In this document: positions 8,758 through 17,569 of the stretch, piece by piece
Position numbering within the stretch: the first letter of the stretch is position 1
Layout: each line of letters starts with the position of its first letter
Assembly: GCF_000719095.1 (NCBI RefSeq)
Contig: NZ_JOEH01000041.1
Span: 1-62,865, forward strand
DNA length: 62,865 nt
Direction: 5' to 3'
Source of the DNA: Streptacidiphilus jeojiense
GTDB taxonomy: Bacteria > Actinomycetota > Actinomycetes > Streptomycetales > Streptomycetaceae
Position numbers and translations under genes: made by a program
The notes under the pieces: model-generated
Seen by the model: only the letters and a program-made list of their open reading frames with translations
Told to the model about the DNA's origin: nothing
The model's database searches: none

Positions 8758-11700
8758 ATGTCACCCCAACTCAGCGTCATCGTGCCCGTCTTCAATGTGC
8801 GGGACTACCTCGCGGACTGCCTGGACTCGATCGCCGCCCAGACCATGGCCGACCTCGAGGTGGTGCTGGTGGACGACGGCTCCACCGACGGCAGCACCGC
8901 GATCGCCGAGCGGTACGCGGCCGCCGACCCGCGGTTCCGGCTGGTGCGCAAGGAGAACGGCGGCCTCGGCAGCGCCCGCAACCTGGGCGTCCGCTCGGTC
9001 CATCCGGACAGCAGGTACCTGGGCTTCGTCGACAGCGACGACGTCCTGCCCAGGGGCGCGTACCAGTACCTGTACGAGGCGCTGGAGCAGAGCGGCTCCG
9101 ACCTGGCGACCGGCAACGTGTACCGGCTGCAGGCGGACCGGCGGGTGCAGAACCACCAGCACGCGAATCTGCGGAAGACGGTGCTGGGCACCCACGTCAG
9201 CCGGGAGCCGTGGCTGCTCACCGACCGGATCGCCTGCAACAAGCTGTTCCGCCGGGAGTTCTGGGACCGGCACCGGCTGGCCTTCCCGGAGGGGGTCCTC
9301 TACGAGGACATCTCGCTGACCGTGCCCGCGCACTTCCTGGCGGAGGCGGTGGACGTGGTGCACCGGCACGTCTACTACTGGCGGATCAGGAGCGGCTCCA
9401 TCACCCAGCGCTCGGCCGAGGCGCAGGGCGCCAGGGACCGCATCGAGGCGGTCAACCGCACCAGCCGCTTCCTCGCCGAGCGCTCCCCGGGCCACCAGCG
9501 GGCCTTCGAGCAGCAGACCCTCTCCTACGACTTCCGCTTCCTGATGGACGCCTTCCCGCAGGCCGGCGAGGAGTACCGGGACGCGGTGGTGGAGGGCGCC
9601 GCGGCCTTCGCCGAACGGCTGGATCCGGAGGCCTTCGACGGGCTGCCGGTCGACCTGCGGGCCAAGTGGGAGCTGATCCGCGGCCGCAGGACGGCGGAAC
9701 TGCTCGACCTGATGCTGCTGGAGCAGCGCAGCCGCAACGGCTTCGAGGTCGCCGGGACGGTCCGGCGCAGGGCGGTCTACCGCACCGGTTCGGGCGAGCC
9801 GATCGCGCTCCCGGCCCGGGCAGCGGCCCTGCGCCCCGACGAACTGCCGCTGCAGGCGCGGCTGGAGGAGGTGCGCTGGACGCCCGAGGGCCGGCTGGAA
9901 CTGCACGGCTGCGCCTACGTCGACAACCTTCCGGCCGGCTCCGCGCTCGGTTCGCTCCGCACCGCTGTGCTGACCGGGCCGGACCGGCGCCGGACGCTGC
10001 TCCCGCTGCGCGCTCGGCTGTCGGTGGCCGCCGGACGGGGCTCCCGGCAGGAGCTCCACGACCACGGCGGCGCCGGCTTCCTGCTCTCCGTCGACCCGGA
10101 GCGGCTCAAGCGCGGCGGCCGTTGGCGGGCCGGGACCTGGATGCTGCGGATCGTGCTGGGCCGTCCCGGGCTGCTGCGGCACTCACCGCTGCGGGCGGCC
10201 GGAGGCAACACCGACTTCACCCGGATCCGGCCGCTGGACCCGGACACCCTGCTGCGGATCGGCTTCGACAAGGGCGCGCTGACGCTCAGGGTCGAGGAGG
10301 TCCAGGCCAGGATCGACGGCCACCGGCTGGTGGACGGCCGCCTGGAGATCACCGGCCGGGTCCGCGGGCAGCACCGGCCGGTCAGCCTGACCGTCCATCA
10401 GAAGAACTCCTCGGAGCAGGTGGAGGCACCGGTCGTGAGCGGGGAGGCGGAGGCCGGGTGGCGTCCCTTCACGGCGGCCCTGCCACTGGACGCGATCGCC
10501 GCGGTCCCTCCGGCGACCGAGGACGGCCCGCGCGAGCTGGCACCGAGGTCGGTCGACGGATGGTGGTCCCGGCTGGTCACCGAGGACGGGGCGCAGCTGG
10601 TCGTCACGGCCCTGCCGGAGCTGCCGGCCCGCAGCTACCCGCTGCCGCCGGGGCCGGCCGGACCGGACCCGCGACTCGGCGACGAACTGCGGCTCCTCGC
10701 GGGCACCGAGGGCCAGTTGGTGCTGGAGCGGACCCGGCGCCCCACCGCCGACCGGATCGCCTGGACGCCCGAGGGGCGGCTGGAGATCGCTGGAACGCTG
10801 CCCGGGGACGCCGGGCCGATGGAGCTGGTGCTGCGTCACAGCGGGCTGCACCAGGAGGTCTCCGCCCCGCTGGAGCACACGGACGGGAGCTTCACCGCCT
10901 CCCTGGACCCGGCCGCCCACCCCGGGCTCGGCGGTGCGCACCCGCTGCGCGAGGGCCACTGGTACGGCTTCCTGCGCCGGCCCGGAGCTGACAGCAGGGA
11001 CGGCGAGCTGTCGCTGCGGCTGGCGACCGCCGTCCAGACCGCCCTCCCGCTGGACCGGCCCGGCGCGGCCGGGCGGCCGTTCGCGGTGATCGCCTGCTAC
11101 CGGGACATGTTCGTGCTGAACTCCGGTGCCGCGCCCGGCTTCGAGGGGCAGAGCCCGTACCGGGCCCGGCAGCTGGCCCGGCAGGCCTACCCCGCCGCGC
11201 GCCGGCTGCCGCTGCGCGAGGCGGTGCTCTACAGCAGCTTCGACGGGCGGCAGTACGGGGACGCGCCGCGCGCCGTCCACGAGGAACTGCTGGGCCGGGG
11301 CCGCGAACTGCAGCACCTGTGGACGGTGGACGACGAGCAGGTGGTGCTGCCGCCGTCGGCCCGGGCCGTCGCACTGGGCGGGCCGCAGTGGCACGAGGCG
11401 CTGGCCACCTGCCGCTACCTGGTCACCAATACCCAGCTCCCGCCCTGGTTCCGACGCCGGGAGGGCCAGACCGTGGTGCAGTGCGGCACCGGGGTCCCGG
11501 TCAAGCGCACCGGTCTGCAGCTGCGGGGTTCGGTCTACGCCGACCACAGCCGGCTGGCGGACCTCGCCGAGCAGGCGGCGCAGTGGAGCCTGCTGCTGGC
11601 GCCGAACCGGTCCGGCGCGGCCGCCCTGGGCCGGGCCTGGGACTACCGGGGCGAGATCCTGAGCGACTGCTCCCCGCGCACCGACCTGCTGCACGCCGAG

Positions 11701-12297
11701 GACCGGGAGAAGCTCGCCGAGGCGCTGCGGCACCGGCTTGACCTGCCCGAGGACCGGCGGACGGTGCTGTTCGCGCCCACCTTCCGGGACCACCGGGCGG
11801 TCTCCGGACGGCCGCCGCGCTACGACTTCGCCCCGGGCCTGGACCTGACCGGGTTCGCCGAGTCCCTCGGCGACGGCCACCGGGTGCTGGTGCGCCGTCA
11901 CCCCGACACCGTCGCCTCGTTCCCGATCGGCGGAGCGGTCACCGACGTCAGCGGGTACCCGGACGCGCTGGAACTGCTGCTGGTCGCCGACGTCCTGGTC
12001 ACCGACTACTCGTCGCTGGCGGTCGACTTCTGCCGGACCGGGAGGCCGGTGCTGTTCTTCACCCCGGACCTGGACCAGTACCGGGACTCGGTCCGCGGCC
12101 TGGAGATCGACCTGCCCCGGCACGCCCCGGGCCCGCTGCTGGAGACCCAGGACGCGCTGGTGCAGGCCGTGTTGGACCTGGACGCGGTGGCCGCCGCCCA
12201 CGCCGAGCGCTACGCCGGCTTCCGCGAGGCCCACTGCGGCGCCCTCGACGCCGAGGGCGCCCGCCGCGCGGTCGACCGGATGCTGACCCTCGGCTGA
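8758..12297 (+). CDS. Large GT2 / TagF-like fusion with degenerate catalytic motif
   Basis: The 1179-residue protein has a GT-A domain at about 1-230 (DDGSTDG, DSDD), a long beta-rich middle region (about 350-770) related to the N-terminus of the 2587 product, and a TagF-like domain at about 830-1175. The TagF signature TDYSSLAVDF and the second His ('VRRHP') are kept. The first catalytic motif reads QCGTGVPVKR (908-917), with Thr911 where the family His should be. The glycosyltransferase half looks intact, so the C-terminal half may be an acceptor-binding module, use another chemistry, or be inactive. Confidence 0.85.
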   Translation: MSPQLSVIVPVFNVRDYLADCLDSIAAQTMADLEVVLVDDGSTDGSTAIAERYAAADPRFRLVRKENGGLGSARNLGVRSVHPDSRYLGFVDSDDVLPRGAYQYLYEALEQSGSDLATGNVYRLQADRRVQNHQHANLRKTVLGTHVSREPWLLTDRIACNKLFRREFWDRHRLAFPEGVLYEDISLTVPAHFLAEAVDVVHRHVYYWRIRSGSITQRSAEAQGARDRIEAVNRTSRFLAERSPGHQRAFEQQTLSYDFRFLMDAFPQAGEEYRDAVVEGAAAFAERLDPEAFDGLPVDLRAKWELIRGRRTAELLDLMLLEQRSRNGFEVAGTVRRRAVYRTGSGEPIALPARAAALRPDELPLQARLEEVRWTPEGRLELHGCAYVDNLPAGSALGSLRTAVLTGPDRRRTLLPLRARLSVAAGRGSRQELHDHGGAGFLLSVDPERLKRGGRWRAGTWMLRIVLGRPGLLRHSPLRAAGGNTDFTRIRPLDPDTLLRIGFDKGALTLRVEEVQARIDGHRLVDGRLEITGRVRGQHRPVSLTVHQKNSSEQVEAPVVSGEAEAGWRPFTAALPLDAIAAVPPATEDGPRELAPRSVDGWWSRLVTEDGAQLVVTALPELPARSYPLPPGPAGPDPRLGDELRLLAGTEGQLVLERTRRPTADRIAWTPEGRLEIAGTLPGDAGPMELVLRHSGLHQEVSAPLEHTDGSFTASLDPAAHPGLGGAHPLREGHWYGFLRRPGADSRDGELSLRLATAVQTALPLDRPGAAGRPFAVIACYRDMFVLNSGAAPGFEGQSPYRARQLARQAYPAARRLPLREAVLYSSFDGRQYGDAPRAVHEELLGRGRELQHLWTVDDEQVVLPPSARAVALGGPQWHEALATCRYLVTNTQLPPWFRRREGQTVVQCGTGVPVKRTGLQLRGSVYADHSRLADLAEQAAQWSLLLAPNRSGAAALGRAWDYRGEILSDCSPRTDLLHAEDREKLAEALRHRLDLPEDRRTVLFAPTFRDHRAVSGRPPRYDFAPGLDLTGFAESLGDGHRVLVRRHPDTVASFPIGGAVTDVSGYPDALELLLVADVLVTDYSSLAVDFCRTGRPVLFFTPDLDQYRDSVRGLEIDLPRHAPGPLLETQDALVQAVLDLDAVAAAHAERYAGFREAHCGALDAEGARRAVDRMLTLG

Positions 12298-12310
12298 GCC
12301 GTTCTGTCGC

Positions 12311-13570
12311 TCACCGAAGTTGAGCGGTGTGCTCCGGTTCGGGCATCGGCGCACCCGCCCCGGCGTCCGGCCTGGGCTGTGGCAGCACCGTGCTCCGGGC
12401 CTGCCACACCTGCCAGGCCCCGTAGCCGATCCCCAGCCCGAGCACGGCCCAGGTGAGCAGTCCGAGGAACAGCTCGCCGTCGCTCCACCGGGTGACATGG
12501 ACCCGGTACCAGGGGAAGCCCCCGCTCCAGCGGGTGTAGATCAGCACCAGCAGCGAACCGCCGAGGGCGTTGTACCAGAGCCCCGGCCACAGGCCGACCA
12601 CCAGCATCGCGGGTGCGGCCCAGGCCAGGTACTGCACGCCGCTGGCCGTCGACAGGAACAGCAGCGCGGAGACGGTGAGCCCGGTGATCGCCGGCAGCTC
12701 CCCGGGGCGCTTCCAGGCCAGCCCCGCGCCGAACGCCATGACCAGCGCGACCACCGGCAGATGGCCGCTGCCGTAGAGGAAGTCCAGCACCGGCTTCGGT
12801 ACCCCGAGCCAGTGCCCGGCCTGCAGCAGGCCCCACTGCCGGTCGCCGCCGCCCTGGTACTCCAGCACGTTGCGCAGCAGCCCGCGCGGTGCCAGCACCA
12901 GCGCCGGCCCCCACAGCACGGCCAGGGTGGCCAGCAGGCCGGCCAGGAAGCGCCGCGCGGTGCCCGGACCGATCCTGAAAGCCCCCACCAGCAGCAGCGG
13001 CAGGGCGACCACCGGCGGGAGCTTGACGCTGACCGCCAGCGCCGCAGCGACCCCGGCCCAGACCGGCGAACCGAGGTCGGCCAGCAGCAGTACCGAGGCC
13101 AGCGCGAACATGACGCACAGTGAGTCGGTGTTGCCGTGGTAGGCGGACACGGTGACCAGCACCGGGCTGGCGGAGACCGCCACCGAGCAGCCCAGCGCGG
13201 TCAGCAGCCGCTGCCGCCGCCGTACCAGCTCGAAGACCACGACGGCGGAGCAGAGGTCGCCGACGCAGGGCGGGATCCGGATCAGTGTGGTGAAGGCGAT
13301 GCCGTGCCGGGTCAGATGTCCCAGCAGCAGCAGGACCCAGCCGGTCAACGGAGGGTGGTTGTAGACGGGGAGGCCGTGCGGAAGTCGTGTGCCGTAGACC
13401 CGGTAGGGGCCCACCCGGACGATCGCCTTGCTGAATCCGTGGAAGAACTGCGCGTCGGCGGAGCCGACGGTGTGCGCCGCGATGTCCAGTTTCAGCAGGA
13501 AGGCGGTCAGCGCGACGGCGACGGCCGCGCCCCGGGCCAGCCGCAGCGGGTGCGACCTCAGAAAGTTCAT
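12311..13570 (-). CDS. Polytopic membrane glycosyltransferase-like protein (GT-C type)
   Basis: The product has about 419 residues and roughly ten hydrophobic segments. A polar early loop carries 'VYNHPPLTGW', resembling the acidic/aromatic first loop of polyprenyl-phosphate-sugar-dependent GT-C mannosyl- and arabinosyltransferases. I start it at Met 13570 ('MNFLRSHP'); another Met lies 4 codons upstream. It converges on the 8758 gene with only 13 bases between stops. It may add the sugar made available by the DprE1/DprE2 pair downstream, which is an inference from proximity. Confidence 0.6.
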   Translation of the reverse strand: MNFLRSHPLRLARGAAVAVALTAFLLKLDIAAHTVGSADAQFFHGFSKAIVRVGPYRVYGTRLPHGLPVYNHPPLTGWVLLLLGHLTRHGIAFTTLIRIPPCVGDLCSAVVVFELVRRRQRLLTALGCSVAVSASPVLVTVSAYHGNTDSLCVMFALASVLLLADLGSPVWAGVAAALAVSVKLPPVVALPLLLVGAFRIGPGTARRFLAGLLATLAVLWGPALVLAPRGLLRNVLEYQGGGDRQWGLLQAGHWLGVPKPVLDFLYGSGHLPVVALVMAFGAGLAWKRPGELPAITGLTVSALLFLSTASGVQYLAWAAPAMLVVGLWPGLWYNALGGSLLVLIYTRWSGGFPWYRVHVTRWSDGELFLGLLTWAVLGLGIGYGAWQVWQARSTVLPQPRPDAGAGAPMPEPEHTAQLR

Positions 13571-13645
13571 GTCCAGGACCAACGACCCGGTCGGCGCTCC
13601 GGCACCGTTCCCGGCGGACGGACCATCAGTTCGGGTGACGGGTCA

Positions 13646-15127
13646 TCAGCCCGCCCCGACCTCCGCCGGGGTGGGCGACGGTACGGCGGCCCGGATCTCC
13701 GGTCCCGCCGAGGCGTGGTCGGCGCGGGTGCGCCGCCGCTCCGCGTAGCCGCTCGCGACCAGCACCAGGGCGACGGTCCCGGAGAGCGCGGGCCAGTACA
13801 GGTAGCGGAAGTTGGACTCGGGCGCCGTGGGCAGGTAGGCGAGGATGTACACCAGCGAGCTGGCCCCGATCAGCCGCAGCTCCCTGCGGTGGCGGCCGGG
13901 CCAACTGCGGCGCAGCACCAGCACCAGCGAGACGGCCAGCCAGAACCAGCCCTGGAACAGCATCGGCAGGTCGCGGACCGAACCGGTCACGTAGTTCTGC
14001 AGGGCGGCCCGCAGCGTCTGGTTGGGCGGTGTCCGCTCCGCGATCGCGGGCAGCAGGCTGTTGTGCGGGGTGCCGTTCCAGAAGGTCTGGTTGCTCTGGA
14101 AGAGCAGCTTGCTGAAGACCTGGACCCGGTAGGCGAGGTACCCCCGCCAGTGCTTCGGCATCTGCTGGGCCTCCATCCGGACCAGCACGCCGGCGTTCCG
14201 GCTCAGTTCCATCAGGTCGAAGGGACCCTTGCGCGGATAGCACTCCAGGTACGCGTCGGAGGTGATGTGGCGCCTCCGGCAGTCGATGTCGGCGGCGACC
14301 ATCCGGTCGCGGAAGTCCGCGCTCCCGCCGGCCTGTTCGGCGGCGGCGCGCACCTGGGCCGGGGTGAGCACATGGACCAGGTCGTCCACCGGGATCACCG
14401 CGTACACCTTGGTGGCCAGCGGGTGGGTGGCCGCGGACACCCCGAGGCTGCCGGCGACGGTGACCACGAGGAGGACCCCGGTGGCGACCAGCCAGCGGCG
14501 GCGGCCCGGGGCCGGCCACGCCGCCGGCACCAGCAGCGCGAAGACCGGGAGCACGGCGGGGAACCCGTTCTTCCGGACCAGGCCGGCGTAGACGATGAAC
14601 AGCACGCCGAGCACCACCAGGGCCCAGCGGGTCCCGGTCCGGCCCTCCGGCAGCTCGCGCGCGGTGAGCGCGATGGCGAGGGCGGCCAGGAGCGCGTACG
14701 CCAGGTGCACGTCCTTCCACACCACGCCGGTGAAGTTCATGATCTGCGGCGCCAGGCCGACGGCGAGCACCGCCAGCGAGAGGCCGCGACTGCCGGTCCC
14801 CTTCCAGACCAGCCGGGCCAGGACCCACAGCGATCCCCAGAGCACGGCGGTCTGCAGGTCGGCCATGGCCGCGAGGGACCCTGTGGTGCGGATCAGGATC
14901 CGCCACAGCAGGGCCAGCACCGGCGGGTGCCAGTCGCTCACCGGCTGGTTCCCGAGCGCCTGCGACAGCTGGTAGGCGCTGTCCGCGCTGAGGTATCCGG
15001 GGTGGAAGACGACGGCCACGGCGCAGCCGCAGCAGGTCGCGACCGCGGCCAGGCACCACGGCCAGAGCGCACCGCGCCGCCAAGCGGCGCGCACCGCGGC
15101 GGTCAGTCGGCAGATGGTTCTGGGCAT
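13646..15127 (-). CDS. Polytopic membrane protein, probable glycan transferase or polymerase
   Basis: The 493-residue protein has about 11 predicted membrane segments and a large external loop at about 260-350 ('CRRRHITSDAYLECYPRKG'), a layout seen in GT39/GT-C transferases and O-antigen-ligase-like proteins. The N-terminal loop 'YLSADSAYQLSQALGNQPVSDWHPP' has the acidic/His pattern expected for lipid-phospho-sugar use. It lies 75 bases upstream of the 12311-13570 gene on the same strand, so the two are probably one operon. I cannot name the family with certainty. Confidence 0.55.
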   Translation of the reverse strand: MPRTICRLTAAVRAAWRRGALWPWCLAAVATCCGCAVAVVFHPGYLSADSAYQLSQALGNQPVSDWHPPVLALLWRILIRTTGSLAAMADLQTAVLWGSLWVLARLVWKGTGSRGLSLAVLAVGLAPQIMNFTGVVWKDVHLAYALLAALAIALTARELPEGRTGTRWALVVLGVLFIVYAGLVRKNGFPAVLPVFALLVPAAWPAPGRRRWLVATGVLLVVTVAGSLGVSAATHPLATKVYAVIPVDDLVHVLTPAQVRAAAEQAGGSADFRDRMVAADIDCRRRHITSDAYLECYPRKGPFDLMELSRNAGVLVRMEAQQMPKHWRGYLAYRVQVFSKLLFQSNQTFWNGTPHNSLLPAIAERTPPNQTLRAALQNYVTGSVRDLPMLFQGWFWLAVSLVLVLRRSWPGRHRRELRLIGASSLVYILAYLPTAPESNFRYLYWPALSGTVALVLVASGYAERRRTRADHASAGPEIRAAVPSPTPAEVGAG

Positions 15128-15418
15128 GGGGGCGGAGACCTTTCAGCGACGGGCGGGGACCACCTCGACCCGGTGAACTGCCCGGTACCGCACGGGGTTG
15201 CGCGCTCCGCCGCGACGCCACCCGAATGTGCGGACCCGCCGTCAGTCGTTGGGGTGACGCTGTGGAACGGGCCGAAGGGCGAAGGCGCAGGCAGGGCGGA
15301 TAAGTATGACGTTCCCCGGCGATTGGGCGGAGTCGCCGTCACGGCGGCGTCGATACGCTGTGCGGATTCCCCAATTCCTGGCCCCTGTTCAATTCGCCGT
15401 CCGCAGCTGGAGAATCCC
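15128..15418. other. Divergent intergenic region
   Basis: These 291 bases separate two divergent genes. A TACGCT -10-like box at 15356-15361 would serve the 15419 gene, with a leader of about 50 bases that ends in a GGAG ribosome-binding site 7 bases before the ATG. I see no coding sequence. Confidence 0.4.
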
Positions 15419-16831
15419 ATGCCGCAGCCCACTCGCCCAACCGCTCCGAGAATCGGCGTCCTGGTCGTCGCCTACAATGCGGAGAACACCCTGGCGAAGA
15501 CGCTCCAACGCATCCCGGCGGAGTTTCGGGCCCGTATCGCCGAGATCCTGGTGATGGACGACGCCAGCCACGACGCCACCTTCCTGGCCGGCTGGCGCTG
15601 GTCCCAGCAGGAGGACGCGCCGCCCACCGTGGTCATGCGGCACACCAAGAACCTGGGCTACGGCGGCAACCAGAACGCGGTGTTCGGCTCCCGGATGATG
15701 GACTCGGGCGGGGCCAGGCGCGGTGGAATGCCCGCGTACAAGTGGCTCGGCAACCGGGTGCTGACGAAGATCGAGAACTCCCTGCTGGGCACCTCGCTGA
15801 CGGAGTTCCACTCCGGCTACCGCGCCTATCGGGTCGACGCGCTGCGGGACCTGCTGATCGACCGCAACACGGACGCCTTCGACTTCGACACCCAGATCAT
15901 CGTGCAGCTGATCGACGCCGGGAAGCGCATCGTGGAGGTGCCGATCCCCACCTACTACGGGGACGAGATCTGCTACGTCAACGGCCTCAAGTACGCCAAG
16001 GACGTGGTCAAGGACGTGCTGGAGTACCGGCTCGCGATGAAGGGCTTCGGCAGCTGCCCCTGGGTGCCCAAGGCCGAGGAGTACGCCTTCAAGGCCGGGG
16101 ACGGTTCCTCGCACGCGGAGATCCTGGCGATGCTGTCCGGGCTGGCGCCGATGAACGTGCTGGACCTCGGCTGCTCCGGCGGGCTCTTCGCCGAGCAGGT
16201 GCGCAAGCAGGGCCACACGGTCACCGGCGTCGACTACATCGAGGTGCCGGGCGTCCGCGAGCGCACCGACCGGTTCCTGCTGGCCGACCTCAACCAGGGG
16301 CTGCCGCCCGGCCTCACCGGTCCGTTCGACCTGGTGGTCGCCGGGGACGTGGTCGAGCACCTGGTCAACCCCGAGCAACTGCTGCGCCAGGTCCAGCAGG
16401 TACTGCGTCCGGGCGGCGAACTGGTGCTCTCGGTCCCCAACTTCGGGCACTGGTACTCACGGCTCCGGGTCGCCCTCGGCGTGTTCGACTACGACCGCCG
16501 GGGCATCCTCGACGAGACGCACCTGCGCTTCTTCTCCCGGGCCAGCCTGCGCCGGATGATCCGCAACGCCGGCTACGACCTCCTCGAACTGCGCTCCACC
16601 GGGTCCCCGTTCGTGCAGCTCGCCGGTTCGGGCGCGGCGGCCGGGGCGGCCTCGGCGCTGTCCCGGGGGCTGGTCAGGCTGCGGCCCACGATGTTCGGCT
16701 ACCAGTACGTGGCCAGGCTGACCCCGCACGCCCAGGAGGTCATCACGGCGGGTCAGAGCGCCGGCGTCGACGAGCTGCTGGCCGCGCAGGCGCGCCGCGG
16801 GGACGAGGTCGCGGCCGGACAGCGGAGCTGA
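15419..16831 (+). CDS. GT2 glycosyltransferase-methyltransferase fusion with truncated GT core
   Basis: The 470-residue protein joins a dolichyl-phosphate-mannose-synthase-like GT2 domain (about 1-215) to a class I methyltransferase (about 235-400; 'VLDLGCSGGLFAEQV', 'DLVVAGDVVEHL', 'LRPGGELVLSVPN'). In relatives I recall, 'NLGYGGNQ' is followed by about 45 residues carrying the DGDGQY metal/donor motif before 'AVFGSRMM'. Here the two join directly at Gln85-Asn86 (near 15673) with the frame kept. The C-terminal GT motifs ('FHSGYRAY', 'NTDAFDFDTQI') and the methyltransferase look intact. The glycosyltransferase is therefore probably inactive, unless the gap is an assembly error. Start chosen on GGAG 7 bases upstream. 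Confidence 0.85.
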   Translation: MPQPTRPTAPRIGVLVVAYNAENTLAKTLQRIPAEFRARIAEILVMDDASHDATFLAGWRWSQQEDAPPTVVMRHTKNLGYGGNQNAVFGSRMMDSGGARRGGMPAYKWLGNRVLTKIENSLLGTSLTEFHSGYRAYRVDALRDLLIDRNTDAFDFDTQIIVQLIDAGKRIVEVPIPTYYGDEICYVNGLKYAKDVVKDVLEYRLAMKGFGSCPWVPKAEEYAFKAGDGSSHAEILAMLSGLAPMNVLDLGCSGGLFAEQVRKQGHTVTGVDYIEVPGVRERTDRFLLADLNQGLPPGLTGPFDLVVAGDVVEHLVNPEQLLRQVQQVLRPGGELVLSVPNFGHWYSRLRVALGVFDYDRRGILDETHLRFFSRASLRRMIRNAGYDLLELRSTGSPFVQLAGSGAAAGAASALSRGLVRLRPTMFGYQYVARLTPHAQEVITAGQSAGVDELLAAQARRGDEVAAGQRS

Positions 16832-16850
16832 TCGGCGCGGCAGCGGACGC

Positions 16851-16877
16851 GGTCCCCGCCGCCCGGCAGCGGGGACC
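16851..16877. terminator. Hairpin between convergent genes
   Basis: GGTCCCCGC (16851-16859) and GCGGGGACC (16869-16877) form a perfect 9-bp stem that extends outward with few mismatches. It lies between the end of the 15419 gene and the end of the convergent PAP2 gene. Confidence 0.55.
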
Positions 16878-16928
16878 GTCGTAACGGAGGCAACGGAGCC
16901 GGCGGAGCCACCGGAGCCGAAAGGGCCG

Positions 16929-17459
16929 TCAGCGGGTCGCCCGCGCCCAGCGTCGGCCGAGGGCCGCCGCGCCGGCGCCGAGTCCCGCCCCGGCCAGCAC
17001 GTCTGACGGATAGTGCACCCCGACGGCGAGCCGCGCCGCACACACCGCCGAGGCCAGCAGCGCGGTCGGCGCCGTGGGCAGCAGCCCCTGGAAGGCGATC
17101 ACCGCGGCCGCCGACGAGGTGGCGTGCGAGCTGGGGAAGCTGTGCTGCCCGGCGGTGGCCGCCAGCGGCTCCAGGCCGTCCGGCAGCTCCGGGCGCGGGC
17201 GGCGGACCAGCCGCTTCACCCCCATGCTGGCCAGGTGCGCCCCGGCGACCACGGCCGTGGACCGCAGCCAGACGCCGCGCCGTTCGCGGTCCAGCGCCGC
17301 CCCGGTCAGCCCGGCGACCAGCCAGACCGCGCCGTGCTCGCCGGACCAGGAGAGAGCGCGGCCCGCGGCGGCGACGGCGGGCCGTTCGGCGAGTCGCCGG
17401 GCGGCCAGCACGGTGCGCAGGTCGGGGCCGCCGGAGGGCGGGTTGTCCCAGAGGGCCAT
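16929..17459 (-). CDS. PAP2-family membrane phosphatase
   Basis: The 176-residue protein has the three PAP2 motifs: 'KRLVRRPRP', 'PSSHATS' and 'RLAVGVHYPSDVLAG'. The start at 17459 has GGAAGAG about 8 bases upstream. The gene is divergent from dprE1, with 110 bases between starts. In mycobacteria a PAP2 protein is proposed to dephosphorylate decaprenyl-phosphoribose-5-phosphate just before DprE1 acts, so this protein is a candidate for that step. A role in undecaprenyl-diphosphate recycling is the alternative. Confidence 0.85.
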   Translation of the reverse strand: MALWDNPPSGGPDLRTVLAARRLAERPAVAAAGRALSWSGEHGAVWLVAGLTGAALDRERRGVWLRSTAVVAGAHLASMGVKRLVRRPRPELPDGLEPLAATAGQHSFPSSHATSSAAAVIAFQGLLPTAPTALLASAVCAARLAVGVHYPSDVLAGAGLGAGAAALGRRWARATR

Positions 17460-17569
17460 GGTGGTTCTCTTCCGGTCGGTCTGCTTCTGCCTCCCCGCTA
17501 ACCACCCGATGCGGTGAGAAGTCACGAATGTGGTCGGTATCAACCGAAAGGGGCGGTACGTTCTTGCCC

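Noticed and set aside
13136..15418. Upstream extension of the GT2-methyltransferase frame back to 13136
   Set aside because: The extension is antisense to the two membrane-protein genes and has no family pattern; the ATG at 15419 with GGAG starts the normal GT2 N-terminus.
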